Assembly: GCA_031372705.1 (NCBI GenBank)
Contig: JANMLV010000231.1
Location: forward strand, 1 to 45,107
Direction: 5' to 3'
DNA from: UBA7236 sp031372705
Lineage (GTDB): Bacteria; Bacteroidota; Bacteroidia; Chitinophagales; BACL12
DNA length: 45,107 nucleotides
Made by a program: the position numbers and the translations under genes. Below the pieces are notes generated by a model, which did not search any database, was not told the origin of the DNA, and was given only the letters and a program-made list of their open reading frames with translations. Below are positions 16,377-25,588 of this stretch, one piece after another (within the stretch, counting starts at the first letter, position 1; every line of letters starts with the position of its first letter).

Positions 16377-17552
16377 ATGCGTAAACTTTCTGCGGATATT
16401 ATTTTTCCTGTTCACACCTTGCCCGTTTCCGATAGTGTGTTATTAATTGAAGATGATGGAAAAGTAATTGGCATTTTCCCAAAAACAGATTTTGAACCAT
16501 CAACCATTCAACATTTTGCGGGCGCACTTGTTCCGGGTTTTGTAAATGCGCATTGTCATCTTGAATTATCACATTTAAAAGATAAGTTTCCCGAAAAAAC
16601 CGGCTTGCCTGAATTTTTAAATTTGGTTACTCAAAAGCGAGATACTTCGCCGGAGGCAATTCAAGAAGCAATGCAAGCTGCCGAAACGGAAATGATTAAT
16701 AATGGCATTGTTGCTGTTGGCGATATTTCAAATAAATCAGATTCGTTTCAAATAAAATCGAACCGAAAATTATATTACCACACTTTTGTCGAATTAATTG
16801 CCTTTAATCCTGAACGTGCAACTGTTGTAATGAAAGAAGGTGAAGCGTTGCTTTCATTGGCAAGAAGTTTTGGTATCCATGCATCATTGGCTCCACATGC
16901 AACTTATAGTGTTAGCCCCGATTTAATACGAAGTATCAGTAACAATTGTTGTGATCGCGGTAAGCCCACATCTATTCACATGTTGGAAAGCAACGATGAG
17001 AATGAATTTTATATACAAGCAACAGGGTTGTATCGAAAATTATATCGCGACATAAATATTGATATCAAGCATTTTCACCCAACGGGAAAAAATGCGTTGG
17101 AAAGTTTGTTGCCACATTTTAACAAAGCAGTAAATACATTATTAATTCATAATACCATTGCCACTTCGTGGGATGTTGAATGGGCTGAAGATTTACATCC
17201 TAATTTATTTTGGTGTTTTTGTCCGCAAGCAAATTTATTTATTGAAGACAGGTTACCCGATGTGCCTATGTTAATGCAGCACGCGCAATATATATGTATA
17301 GGAACCGATAGTTTGGCTTCCAATCACGGGCTTTCCATATTGGCTGAAATGCAAACAATACAGCAAAAGTTTCCCGAGGTGAAATCGGTCGATTTAATTA
17401 GGTGGGCAACCTTGTATGGAGCAAAAGCGTTAGAGATAGATGACCAATTTGGTTCTTTTGAAAAAGGAAAAAGACCCGGTGTTAACGTGTTAGAAGGCAT
17501 CGACAACGCTCGAATGACACTGGAGTTTTCCAAAATAAGGCCGGTCTTGTGA
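16377..17552 (+). CDS. Metal-dependent amidohydrolase (deaminase-like), possible futalosine-pathway member
   Basis: This 391-residue protein has the amidohydrolase superfamily fold. NAHCHLELSHL gives the HxH metal ligands His59 and His61. PHATYS has His174, SIHMLESNDE has His201, and GTDSLASN has the metal/base Asp311. A composite beta-sandwich is made of both ends (DSVLLIEDDGKVIGIFP and FEKGKRPGVNVLEG). This is the layout of the chlorohydrolase/cytosine deaminase/aminofutalosine deaminase group. Because mqnC lies two genes upstream, an aminodeoxyfutalosine deaminase role is possible, but I cannot tell it from other deaminases by eye. Confidence 0.75.
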   Translation: MRKLSADIIFPVHTLPVSDSVLLIEDDGKVIGIFPKTDFEPSTIQHFAGALVPGFVNAHCHLELSHLKDKFPEKTGLPEFLNLVTQKRDTSPEAIQEAMQAAETEMINNGIVAVGDISNKSDSFQIKSNRKLYYHTFVELIAFNPERATVVMKEGEALLSLARSFGIHASLAPHATYSVSPDLIRSISNNCCDRGKPTSIHMLESNDENEFYIQATGLYRKLYRDINIDIKHFHPTGKNALESLLPHFNKAVNTLLIHNTIATSWDVEWAEDLHPNLFWCFCPQANLFIEDRLPDVPMLMQHAQYICIGTDSLASNHGLSILAEMQTIQQKFPEVKSVDLIRWATLYGAKALEIDDQFGSFEKGKRPGVNVLEGIDNARMTLEFSKIRPVL

Positions 17553-17770
17553 CATTTTTCTGCTTTCTCGGCTAATTATTGTAGCCGAACCTCAAAATTC
17601 TCCGTTTTTTGTTGCTTGTTAAATAAGGCTTATTCATCCTGGAAATAACCCCTTTCGTCTAAAATGTAGCAATAATTGTATGTCTGCACATCAATTTTGC
17701 TCCCGAAACCCCCTATTTATGACCAGAATGTTAAATAATGATAAAAACTATGGAAACTTTTGAACAATAT

Positions 17771-17802
17771 TTGGTTTCCTGAGTTTCGTGTACATACCTT
17801 TG
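17771..17802 (+). promoter_or_regulatory. Promoter of the TetR-RND efflux operon
   Basis: TTG at 17771-17773, a 21-base spacer and a perfect TAnnTTTG element TACCTTTG at 17795-17802. The ATG at 17812 follows nine bases later. This makes an earlier in-frame ATG at 17788 unusable and fixes the start of the regulator. Confidence 0.65.
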
Positions 17803-17811
17803 CAGCAAATT

Positions 17812-18426
17812 ATGAGTGAAGAAGTTAAAATAATTGAGCGATGTGAAAAATTATTCATGCGTTACGGCATAAAAAGCGTAACAATGGATGATGTTTCACG
17901 TGAGTTGGGTATGAGCAAGAAAACGTTGTATCAGTATTTCGAGAACAAGGAAGCGCTCATTCACAAGGTCACAATGAATCATTTTGCTTGTCAGAACAAT
18001 ATGGTTGGGCAGGTTATTCATAAGGCAAAAACGGCTATAGACGAAATGATAGGCATTTCAAATTGGATGAATACTATGAGTAAGAACATTAATCCAAGTT
18101 TGTTATTTGATTTGCGCAAGTACCATCCACAGAGCTGGCAGGTGTTTATTGACCATCGCAACAACGAAGTGTATAATCACATCAAGCACAATTTGGAGCG
18201 AGGCATGAAAGAAGGCATGTATAGGGCAGATTTAAACACAGAAATTTTAACGCGTATTTACATTGCAAGAATGGAGATGTTTTTAGATTCGGAAATTTTT
18301 CCATTAGAAAAATTTCCACCCGAAAAAACATTTAACGAATTCATGAACTATCATATTCGCGGATTAGCATCGTCAAAAGGAATAAAATATTTAGAAAAAA
18401 TAAAATCAGAAAACAATGGCATATAA
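17812..18426 (+). CDS. TetR/AcrR-family transcriptional regulator
   Basis: From ATG 17812 the protein has 204 residues. An N-terminal helix-turn-helix reads VTMDDVSRELGMSKKTLYQYFENKEALI, with the usual TetR recognition helix ending in TLYQYF. The C-terminal part is an all-helical ligand domain with no recognised ligand. It is the first gene of the efflux operon, and its last 11 bases overlap the TolC-like gene. It most likely represses its own operon, and the inducer is unknown. Confidence 0.88.
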   Translation: MSEEVKIIERCEKLFMRYGIKSVTMDDVSRELGMSKKTLYQYFENKEALIHKVTMNHFACQNNMVGQVIHKAKTAIDEMIGISNWMNTMSKNINPSLLFDLRKYHPQSWQVFIDHRNNEVYNHIKHNLERGMKEGMYRADLNTEILTRIYIARMEMFLDSEIFPLEKFPPEKTFNEFMNYHIRGLASSKGIKYLEKIKSENNGI

Positions 18427-19732
18427 ACTCAAAATGTTTTTAATAGCCTGGACTATTCCATTTGCTGTGATGGCTCAAACACAGCAATATTCGCTTCAGC
18501 AAGCGTTGGAATACGGAATTAAAAACAACTCACAAATTTTAACATCCGAATTGGATGCACAAGATGCACAGATTACGGTAAACAATCGCATTTCAAGCGG
18601 ATTACCGCAAGTAGATGCAAAGTTGGATTATCAGAATTTTTTCGTTTTACCAACATCCTTATTACCTGCTGAATTTTTTGGCGGAGAAGCCGGCGATTTT
18701 ATCCCGGTTCAGTTTGGTGTAGAACAAAATATGACGGCTTCAATTTCGGCATCACAACTTTTGTTTAATGGCGCATTTATAGTTGGCGTTAGCGCGGCAA
18801 AGGAGTATGCGCTATTGGTTCAAAAGCAATCGCGCTTAGCAGAAACTGAAGTAAAGAAAAACGTAGAAACGGCTTATTATTCTGTTTTAATTGCGAAAGA
18901 ATTTGAGAAACTATTGCAAAAAAACATCGACAACTTAAGTGCAGTTTTATTTGAAGTTTCGGAAATGCAGAAGCAAGGTTTTGTTGAATCGGTAGACGTA
19001 GACAGGTTAACGATGAGCAAGTTAACACTAAACGGTCAGCTTCAAAACGCAGTTCGTCAGTCGGAATTAGCTAAAAATTATTTAAAATTTACGATGGGTC
19101 TCGACATGGCAACGGCAATAGAATTAACCGACACCATTGGTGCAATGACCACCGTTAATTTAACCGGAACCAACTACTTAACCAGGCCTGAATTTGGCAT
19201 TTTGCAAAGTACAGTTGCACTAAATGAATTAAATGTGAAGTTGAATAAGGCGATGTTTTTACCAACATTAGTAGCCTATGGTTCTTATTCACAAAATGCT
19301 CAGCGCAACAGTTTCGACTTTTTAAATAGTGATGGACAGTGGTTTGAAACAGGATTATTTGGGTTAACATTATCGGTTCCAATTTTTTCGGGAATGGAAA
19401 GAAAAACGGGTGTTCAATCTGCGCAAATTGCACTTGAAAAAGCAAGAATTACTCAAAGCAATGCAACGCAAGGAATATTACTTGAAGTAGAAAAAACAAA
19501 AACAGATTACTTGAATGCCGAGAACGATTTAAATGTTCAACAACAAACAATTGAACTCGCACAAAAAATATACAACACGGCATTAATAAAATATCGCGAA
19601 GGTGTTGGTTCAAGTCTCGAATTAAATAATGCGGAAAGTACATTATACCAAGCACAGGGAAGTTATATCAGTGCCATGTTTAATTTACTGAATGCAAAAA
19701 CCGCTTTAAACAAATCATTAGGATATTATTAA
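18416..19732 (+). CDS. TolC-family outer-membrane efflux protein
   Basis: A 438-residue protein with a signal peptide (LKMFLIAWTIPFAVMA, cut before QTQQ). Two outer-membrane efflux protein (OEP) repeats follow. The first begins YSLQQALEYGIKNNSQILTSELDAQ, and the second is the AQIALEKARITQSNATQGILLEVEKTKTDY coiled-coil region. SLELNNAESTLYQAQGSYISAMFNLLNAKTALNKSLGYY is the standard family ending. It forms the outer-membrane channel of the tripartite pump encoded with it. It overlaps the regulator by 11 bases and precedes the adaptor gene by 12. Confidence 0.92.
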   Translation: MAYKLKMFLIAWTIPFAVMAQTQQYSLQQALEYGIKNNSQILTSELDAQDAQITVNNRISSGLPQVDAKLDYQNFFVLPTSLLPAEFFGGEAGDFIPVQFGVEQNMTASISASQLLFNGAFIVGVSAAKEYALLVQKQSRLAETEVKKNVETAYYSVLIAKEFEKLLQKNIDNLSAVLFEVSEMQKQGFVESVDVDRLTMSKLTLNGQLQNAVRQSELAKNYLKFTMGLDMATAIELTDTIGAMTTVNLTGTNYLTRPEFGILQSTVALNELNVKLNKAMFLPTLVAYGSYSQNAQRNSFDFLNSDGQWFETGLFGLTLSVPIFSGMERKTGVQSAQIALEKARITQSNATQGILLEVEKTKTDYLNAENDLNVQQQTIELAQKIYNTALIKYREGVGSSLELNNAESTLYQAQGSYISAMFNLLNAKTALNKSLGYY

Positions 19733-19744
19733 AACTTACATACT

Positions 19745-20863
19745 ATGAGAAAGACCTTATTATATTTAACCGTAGTCCTATTTCTTGCATCATGCGCTGC
19801 TAAAGAGTCAGACGATAAGCAAGCTGAATTGGAAAAATTGAAAAATGAAAAAGCTGAAATTGAAGATAAAATTACAGCGCTAGAAAAAGAAATTGCCATA
19901 AACGATACTACAGCAAAAGTGCCGGGCGGAGAATTAGTAATTGTTACTGAAATTCAACCCCAAGCTTTTACACATTACATTGAATTTCAAGGAAAAATTG
20001 ATGCCGATGAAAATGTTATGGTAACCCCACAAATTCCGGGTGTTATTGATGCCGTTTATGTAGTTGTTGGTCAGAGTGTATCAAAAGGTCAAGTGCTTGC
20101 AGAAACAGATAACGATGCAATGGTTAAAAACATTGAGACTTATGAATCACAATTAAATTTTGCTAAAGAAGTATTCAACAAACAAAAAGCTTTGTGGGAT
20201 CAAAAAATTGGAAGCGAAATTCAATATTTATCTGCAAAAAACAATGTAGAAACGTTGGAAAAAAGTATTGCTGCCGCAAGAGAACAATTGTCGGCTACAA
20301 AATTAGTTTCTCCAATTTCAGGTATTGTAGATGCAGTTGATTTAAAGGTAGGCCAAATTGGTTCTCCGGGTTTTCAAGGCATTCGCGTAGTTAACATGAG
20401 AACTTTAAAAGCAAAAGGAGAAGTTTCTGAATCGCACGCCGCGCTGGTTTCATCGGGCGACAATGCAAAGATTATACTCACAGATATTAATAGAGAAATT
20501 GACACTAAAATTTCTTTTGCATCAAGTGTTATAAATCCTCAAAGTCGCACATTTACGGTTGAAGCTAAATTGCCATCTGAAAAAGATTTAAAGCCAAATA
20601 TGATTGCTGTAATTAAAATAGCTGATTATGAAGTTGAAAAAGCAATAGTTGTAGATTTAAATATGATTCAAAAATCTGTAGATGCAAGTTTTATTTACAT
20701 TGCTGCAGAAGAAGGCGGCAAAAAAATTGCACAGCGCAGAATGGTAACAATAGGTAAAATTTACGATGGGATGGCTGAAATTACTTCAGGTTTGTCTGCG
20801 GGAGATAAAGTTATTACGAGCGGTTATCAAGGTTTGATTGCCGGAGCTGAAATACAATATTGA
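19745..20863 (+). CDS. RND efflux periplasmic adaptor (membrane fusion protein), lipoprotein
   Basis: This 372-residue protein has a lipoprotein signal ending in LASC with Cys17 as the lipidation site. A coiled coil (ELEKLKNEKAEIEDKITALEKEI) comes early and is unusual in being before the lipoyl domain. Then follow the lipoyl/barrel-sandwich halves (VMVTPQIPGVIDAVYVVVGQSV and KLVSPISGIVDAVDLKVGQ), the hairpin between them, the beta-barrel and the membrane-proximal domain (GLSAGDKVITSGYQGLIAG). It links the RND pump to the TolC-like channel. Confidence 0.92.
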   Translation: MRKTLLYLTVVLFLASCAAKESDDKQAELEKLKNEKAEIEDKITALEKEIAINDTTAKVPGGELVIVTEIQPQAFTHYIEFQGKIDADENVMVTPQIPGVIDAVYVVVGQSVSKGQVLAETDNDAMVKNIETYESQLNFAKEVFNKQKALWDQKIGSEIQYLSAKNNVETLEKSIAAAREQLSATKLVSPISGIVDAVDLKVGQIGSPGFQGIRVVNMRTLKAKGEVSESHAALVSSGDNAKIILTDINREIDTKISFASSVINPQSRTFTVEAKLPSEKDLKPNMIAVIKIADYEVEKAIVVDLNMIQKSVDASFIYIAAEEGGKKIAQRRMVTIGKIYDGMAEITSGLSAGDKVITSGYQGLIAGAEIQY

Positions 20864-20931
20864 TTAAACAAGCTGACACTAAGCATTCTACCTTTAAGTA
20901 AAATGAAGATTGTTGGAAAAAATATTCAAAA

Positions 20932-23900
20932 ATGAAAAACGTATTCAAGGAATTTAAACCTTCGAGTTGGGCAATAGATAATAAAACAACCATTTTTATT
21001 ATAACTATTATGCTCACCATTATGGGTATCTCAACCTATAATGCTTTACCAAAAGAGTTATATCCGGATGTTACCATGCCCACAATTTATGTGGCAACAA
21101 TTTATCCGGGATCCTCACCGGTAGATATGGAAAACCTAATTACCAAGCAATTGGAAAAAGAGATTGGGTCTATAAGCGGTATCAATAAAATAATTAGCAA
21201 TTCAGTGCAGGATTTTTCCAGCTTGCAAGTTGAATTTGTGTCAGGAACAGATATTGATGAAGCTAATCAAAAAGTTAAAGACGCTGTTGACAAAGCAAAG
21301 CCAAGTTTACCAAGTGATTTGGATCCTACATTCGGACCAAATGTGCAGAAAGTAGAGTTTTCGGATTTGCCTATTATGCAAGTAAATGTTAGTGGTGATT
21401 ATGATTTGGCCACTATTAAAAAATATGCTGAATTAATTCAAGATGAAATTGAAGAACTACCGGAGGTTTCAAAGGTAGATATCATTGGTGCACCTGAGCG
21501 TGAAATACAAATCAATGTAGATATGTATAAAATGCAGGCTGCCATGGTTACGATGTATGATATTTATGCGGCAATCAGCAATGAAAACCGAATAGTATCA
21601 GGCGGAACAATTAAGGTGGAAGATATGCGCCGTTCAATTACAGTAAGTGGTGAATTTGATAATGTAGAACAGATTAGCAACCTTACTATTAACAACGCAA
21701 ATAGTTTTCCTATATATTTAAAAGACATTGCTGAAGTGCAAGATGATTTTAAAGAGCAAGAAAGTTTTGCACGCTTAGACGGGAAAAAAGTAATTACCTT
21801 AAACGTTGTTAAAAAAAGTGGCGAAAATTTGATAGAAGCATCTGATAATATTAATGCATTATTAGTTGAGCTTGAAAAGAAGGAAATACCAAATGATGTA
21901 AACATTACTGTTACCGGTGACACATCAACACTAACTAGAACTCAGGTTGCAGATTTAATTAATACTATTATTATTGGATTTATTCTGGTTACTATAGTGT
22001 TAATGTTTTTTATGGGTGCCACCGATGCAATGTTTGTTGGTTTATCGGTACCACTTTCTATGTTTATTGCCTTTATTGTGTTGGATTTATTAGGTATATC
22101 TATGAACTTAATTGTATTGTTCGCATTCCTTTTAGGATTGGGAATTGTTGTGGATGATGCAATTGTTGTAATTGAGAATACACATAGGATTTTTGCAAAC
22201 GGTAAAGTGCCAATCAAAACAGCCGCAAAAAACGCAGCAGGAGAAGTTTTTCTTCCGGTTTTAGCAGGTACAATGACAACCCTGGCACCGTTTTTTCCAT
22301 TGTTGTTTTGGCCGGGAATGATTGGGTCATTTATGAAAGGTTTACCTATCACATTAATTATTACACTGACAGCTTCCTTATTAGTAGCATATTTAATAAA
22401 TCCCGTATTTGCTGCAACATTTATGAAGCCACATCATGAAAGTGACAAGCCAAATAGAAGAAGACAAATTATGTGGTCTGCTATTTTTGGAGCAATTGGA
22501 TTAATTATTTCTTTTGGAGGAAACCCATTATTAGGAAATGTGCTGTTGACATTAATTGGTGTTTTCTGGTTGTATAATTTATTACTTATTAAGGCTGTTA
22601 AAAGTTTCCAGAAAAGAGGCTGGCCAAGTATACAAAACAGATATGCCGGTATTTTACGATGGACATTAAAACATCCGATAATTTTATTTTCTTCAATTTT
22701 TGCATCATTAATTTTTGCAATTGTAATGTTAAGTGTTACCAAGCCTGGGGTAGAACAATTCCCGGTTGGGGATCCCAACTTTATTTTTACCTATATCGTA
22801 ATGCCTGATGGAACAGATCAACAAACAACCGATTCTGTTACTCATTTAGTTGAAGATAAAATTTATGGTGTACTTGGCGAGAACAATCCATTAGTTAAGT
22901 CGGTAATTAGTAATGTTACTATTGGAGCAAATGAAGATCCATTTGATCAAAGCGCTTATACTAACAAAGGTAAAGTTGGCGTAGCATTTATTGATCCTGC
23001 TGAACGCAGACATCAAAAATCTGAACCTTATTTGGATAAATTTCGCGAAGCAGTTAAGGGTATTCCCGGTGCAGAAATTACAGTTGGCGCAGAGCAAAGT
23101 GGCCCTCCGGCAGGTAAACCAATTAATATAGAACTTTCGGGTGATGATTTTGATGAGCTTATAAATACAAGTAATGCTATCAAGCGATATCTCGATGGAT
23201 TTAATATAGCAGGGATTGAAGAATTAAAAACAGATTTACAAGCAACTAAACCGGAAATTACTATCGATTTAGATCGGGAACGAATGAATCGCGAAGGTGT
23301 TTCAACGTTAACAGTTGGTGGTGAAATAAGAAATGCAGTGTATGGTTGGGAAGTTTCTAAATTTAAAGAAGGTAATGATGATTTTCCAATTGTAATTCGT
23401 TATGATGAGGAACAAAGAAAAAACATAGATCAATTAAAAGATTTAAAAATTACTTATCGCGATATGGCTAGTGGCCAAATGCGTCAAATTCCTTTGAGTG
23501 CATTTGCCAAAATTGATTACTCTACTACTTATTCAGGTGTAAAACGTATTGACCAAAAACGAGTTGTTACATTAGCATCTAATTTGTTATCAGGGTTTGA
23601 AAGTCAGCAACCTGCAATAATGAATGAAATTAAAGCAGCGCTTGAAGATTTTGATACGCCTGAAGGTGTAACAATAGGATATACCGGTGCGAGCCAAGAC
23701 ATGGAAGAAACAATTAGCTTTATGGGTGTTGCTTGGATTATTTCATTGTTTCTGATTATTATCATTTTGGTAGCACAATTTAATTCAATTTCAAAACCAC
23801 TTATCATTTTCACAGAAGTTATTTTCAGTATTATTGGTGTATTGTTGGGATATGGAATTTTCGGAATGAACTTCTCCGCAGTAATGACAGGTGTTGGGGT

Positions 23901-24342
23901 TGTTGCACTTCTTGGAATTGTGGTTAGAAATGGTATTTTATTAGTTGAATTTACCGACGTATTAATTGAAGGCGGCATGCCGATTCGCGAAGCAGTTGTT
24001 GAAGCCGCTCGTATTAGGATGACGCCGGTTGTATTAACCGCAACAGCAACTATTCTTGGTATGATTCCATTAGCAATTGGATTTAATATCGACTTTGTCG
24101 GATTATTTACCGAATTCCGTCCTGATATTTGGTTAGGTGGTGAGAACGTAGTATTCTGGGGGCCATTAGCATGGACAATTGTTTTCGGTTTGAGTTATGC
24201 AACTTTTATTACATTGTTGGTTGTTCCTGTAATGTATTTGTATAATGACAAATTTAAAAATTGGGTATTTAGAGTATTAGGAATTAAGCGCGAAGTGAAA
24301 AATAGTGGAGCGGTTATTCCGGGAATGATGGACAAAGAATAA
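20932..24342 (+). CDS. RND-family multidrug/metabolite efflux permease
   Basis: An inner-membrane transporter of 1136 residues with the normal RND plan: a first transmembrane helix near residue 20, a large porter loop, TM2-6, a second loop and TM8-12. The proton-relay pair is in VVDDAIVVIENTHR near residue 408. The repeat half has LLGIVVRNGILLVEFTD. Compared with standard ~1050-residue pumps there is an extra hydrophobic hairpin after TM6 (about residues 510-560: IMWSAIFGAIGLIISFGG, LLGNVLLTLIGVFWLYNLLL). Longer C-terminal loops are also present. It is the last gene of the operon, ahead of a strong terminator. The substrate is unknown. Confidence 0.93.
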   Translation: MKNVFKEFKPSSWAIDNKTTIFIITIMLTIMGISTYNALPKELYPDVTMPTIYVATIYPGSSPVDMENLITKQLEKEIGSISGINKIISNSVQDFSSLQVEFVSGTDIDEANQKVKDAVDKAKPSLPSDLDPTFGPNVQKVEFSDLPIMQVNVSGDYDLATIKKYAELIQDEIEELPEVSKVDIIGAPEREIQINVDMYKMQAAMVTMYDIYAAISNENRIVSGGTIKVEDMRRSITVSGEFDNVEQISNLTINNANSFPIYLKDIAEVQDDFKEQESFARLDGKKVITLNVVKKSGENLIEASDNINALLVELEKKEIPNDVNITVTGDTSTLTRTQVADLINTIIIGFILVTIVLMFFMGATDAMFVGLSVPLSMFIAFIVLDLLGISMNLIVLFAFLLGLGIVVDDAIVVIENTHRIFANGKVPIKTAAKNAAGEVFLPVLAGTMTTLAPFFPLLFWPGMIGSFMKGLPITLIITLTASLLVAYLINPVFAATFMKPHHESDKPNRRRQIMWSAIFGAIGLIISFGGNPLLGNVLLTLIGVFWLYNLLLIKAVKSFQKRGWPSIQNRYAGILRWTLKHPIILFSSIFASLIFAIVMLSVTKPGVEQFPVGDPNFIFTYIVMPDGTDQQTTDSVTHLVEDKIYGVLGENNPLVKSVISNVTIGANEDPFDQSAYTNKGKVGVAFIDPAERRHQKSEPYLDKFREAVKGIPGAEITVGAEQSGPPAGKPINIELSGDDFDELINTSNAIKRYLDGFNIAGIEELKTDLQATKPEITIDLDRERMNREGVSTLTVGGEIRNAVYGWEVSKFKEGNDDFPIVIRYDEEQRKNIDQLKDLKITYRDMASGQMRQIPLSAFAKIDYSTTYSGVKRIDQKRVVTLASNLLSGFESQQPAIMNEIKAALEDFDTPEGVTIGYTGASQDMEETISFMGVAWIISLFLIIIILVAQFNSISKPLIIFTEVIFSIIGVLLGYGIFGMNFSAVMTGVGVVALLGIVVRNGILLVEFTDVLIEGGMPIREAVVEAARIRMTPVVLTATATILGMIPLAIGFNIDFVGLFTEFRPDIWLGGENVVFWGPLAWTIVFGLSYATFITLLVVPVMYLYNDKFKNWVFRVLGIKREVKNSGAVIPGMMDKE

Positions 24343-24363
24343 TTACATTATTCATTAAAATAT

Positions 24364-24396
24364 AAACGCGCCTGTAAATTATAGGCGCGTTTTTTT
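24364..24396 (+). terminator. Rho-independent terminator of the efflux operon
   Basis: AAACGCGCCT (24364-24373) pairs perfectly with AGGCGCGTTT (24383-24392) around a nine-base loop, followed by T to 24396. It lies 21 bases after the RND stop. Confidence 0.92.
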
Positions 24397-24456
24397 ATCC
24401 TTATTAATTAACCTAAATGATTAATTTTAAGGATTTGAATATTATTCTAAATGTAT

Positions 24457-25473
24457 TTAAAATGGCAACGGCGATAATCGAATGTCATCAACCAATAGCA
24501 CACATCCAATGCTTGATGCTGAAGCACCCACTTCTAAACTATTTTGGATTGAATTAAACAAAGGCAAATTAATTCCTGTGATATCCATTATTAATAAATT
24601 ATTTTGCCATAGCTGAATTATACCGGTATTTGTTTCACTGAATTTAAAGTGTACTTTAACGGTAAACCATGCGTTAATAGGAACAGGAGGAGGTGCAGTA
24701 GGAAAATATTTTATTTTATCGCCAAATTTATTTTCTATGGCAAGTGTGTTTCCGTTAAATACAACACGAGGTCCGGGACTCATGTCAAAATAACTGTTTT
24801 CAAAATCTACTATACTATAAGGCATGCCGCTTACAATGTAGTATTTTGCTTCGAACCACAAATCCATTCCTTTAGTGAAATAGTTAAACGTGCGTTCGAT
24901 TGAACTTTTGGATGTTACCATATTTGCTGTTGGCGGCATAGCTGTAAACTGGAACACGTGGTTCATGGCATTTACAGGATCTATTGTTACATCAATCCTG
25001 TTATCCAAAAAATCGCAAGTTCCGGCGAGTAAGCATTGACGCAGTGCAACATAATCTTCTACTTCGGGAGCTAGCGGACTTTGAAGCACAAAACTATTCC
25101 AATGCAATGTAGTATCTGCTGTGCTCATTGCAATGGCATCTTGCAATATAGTGTAGTCTTCAACATCATCAAAAAAAGTATTCGTTACCGGAAATAGTGA
25201 GCCATCGTCAACAGTAATATAGAGCCCCGAATCTGTTTCAACATAAATGTTTTCGAAACCCGGCGTAAAATATTGAACAAGAAAAGAGCAGCCTTCTTCG
25301 GTTTGTAAATATGCTTCTCCTGAATTGGTAACAATGCCAACATCACCGGTTTCTGAAACGAAACTTGTAAGTATGTCATCATCGGCCGGACAACCTTCGT
25401 TTTTGTTTTTACATGAAGATGACATTACTAAAATGAATAGACATAAGCCGGCTACAGTGTTTAACATCTGCAT
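24457..25473 (-). CDS. Lipoprotein with a probable concanavalin-like jelly-roll domain
   Basis: A 338-residue lipoprotein. The hydrophobic leader ends in MSSSC with Cys21 as the lipid site. An Asp/Glu-rich N-terminal part is followed from about residue 185 by beta-strands such as MDLWFEAKYYIVSGMPYSIV and NAWFTVKVHFKF. TGIIQLWQNNLLIMDITGINL then follows. This W-x-V-x-HFKFS ... G-x-I-x-LW-N pattern is typical of lectin/glucanase or polysaccharide-lyase-like jelly rolls. No catalytic residues can be assigned. It is transcribed convergently with the efflux operon and divergently from the propeller gene. Confidence 0.65.
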   Translation of the reverse strand: MQMLNTVAGLCLFILVMSSSCKNKNEGCPADDDILTSFVSETGDVGIVTNSGEAYLQTEEGCSFLVQYFTPGFENIYVETDSGLYITVDDGSLFPVTNTFFDDVEDYTILQDAIAMSTADTTLHWNSFVLQSPLAPEVEDYVALRQCLLAGTCDFLDNRIDVTIDPVNAMNHVFQFTAMPPTANMVTSKSSIERTFNYFTKGMDLWFEAKYYIVSGMPYSIVDFENSYFDMSPGPRVVFNGNTLAIENKFGDKIKYFPTAPPPVPINAWFTVKVHFKFSETNTGIIQLWQNNLLIMDITGINLPLFNSIQNSLEVGASASSIGCVLLVDDIRLSPLPF

Positions 25474-25588
25474 AAATAAAGGGTTTAGACCATTACAACG
25501 ATATAAATTTACTAATTATTGAGTTTAAATTGATAAATATCACCCGTTTAGAATGAGAATGCCTGTTTAAGAATTGTAAATTTGTGCT

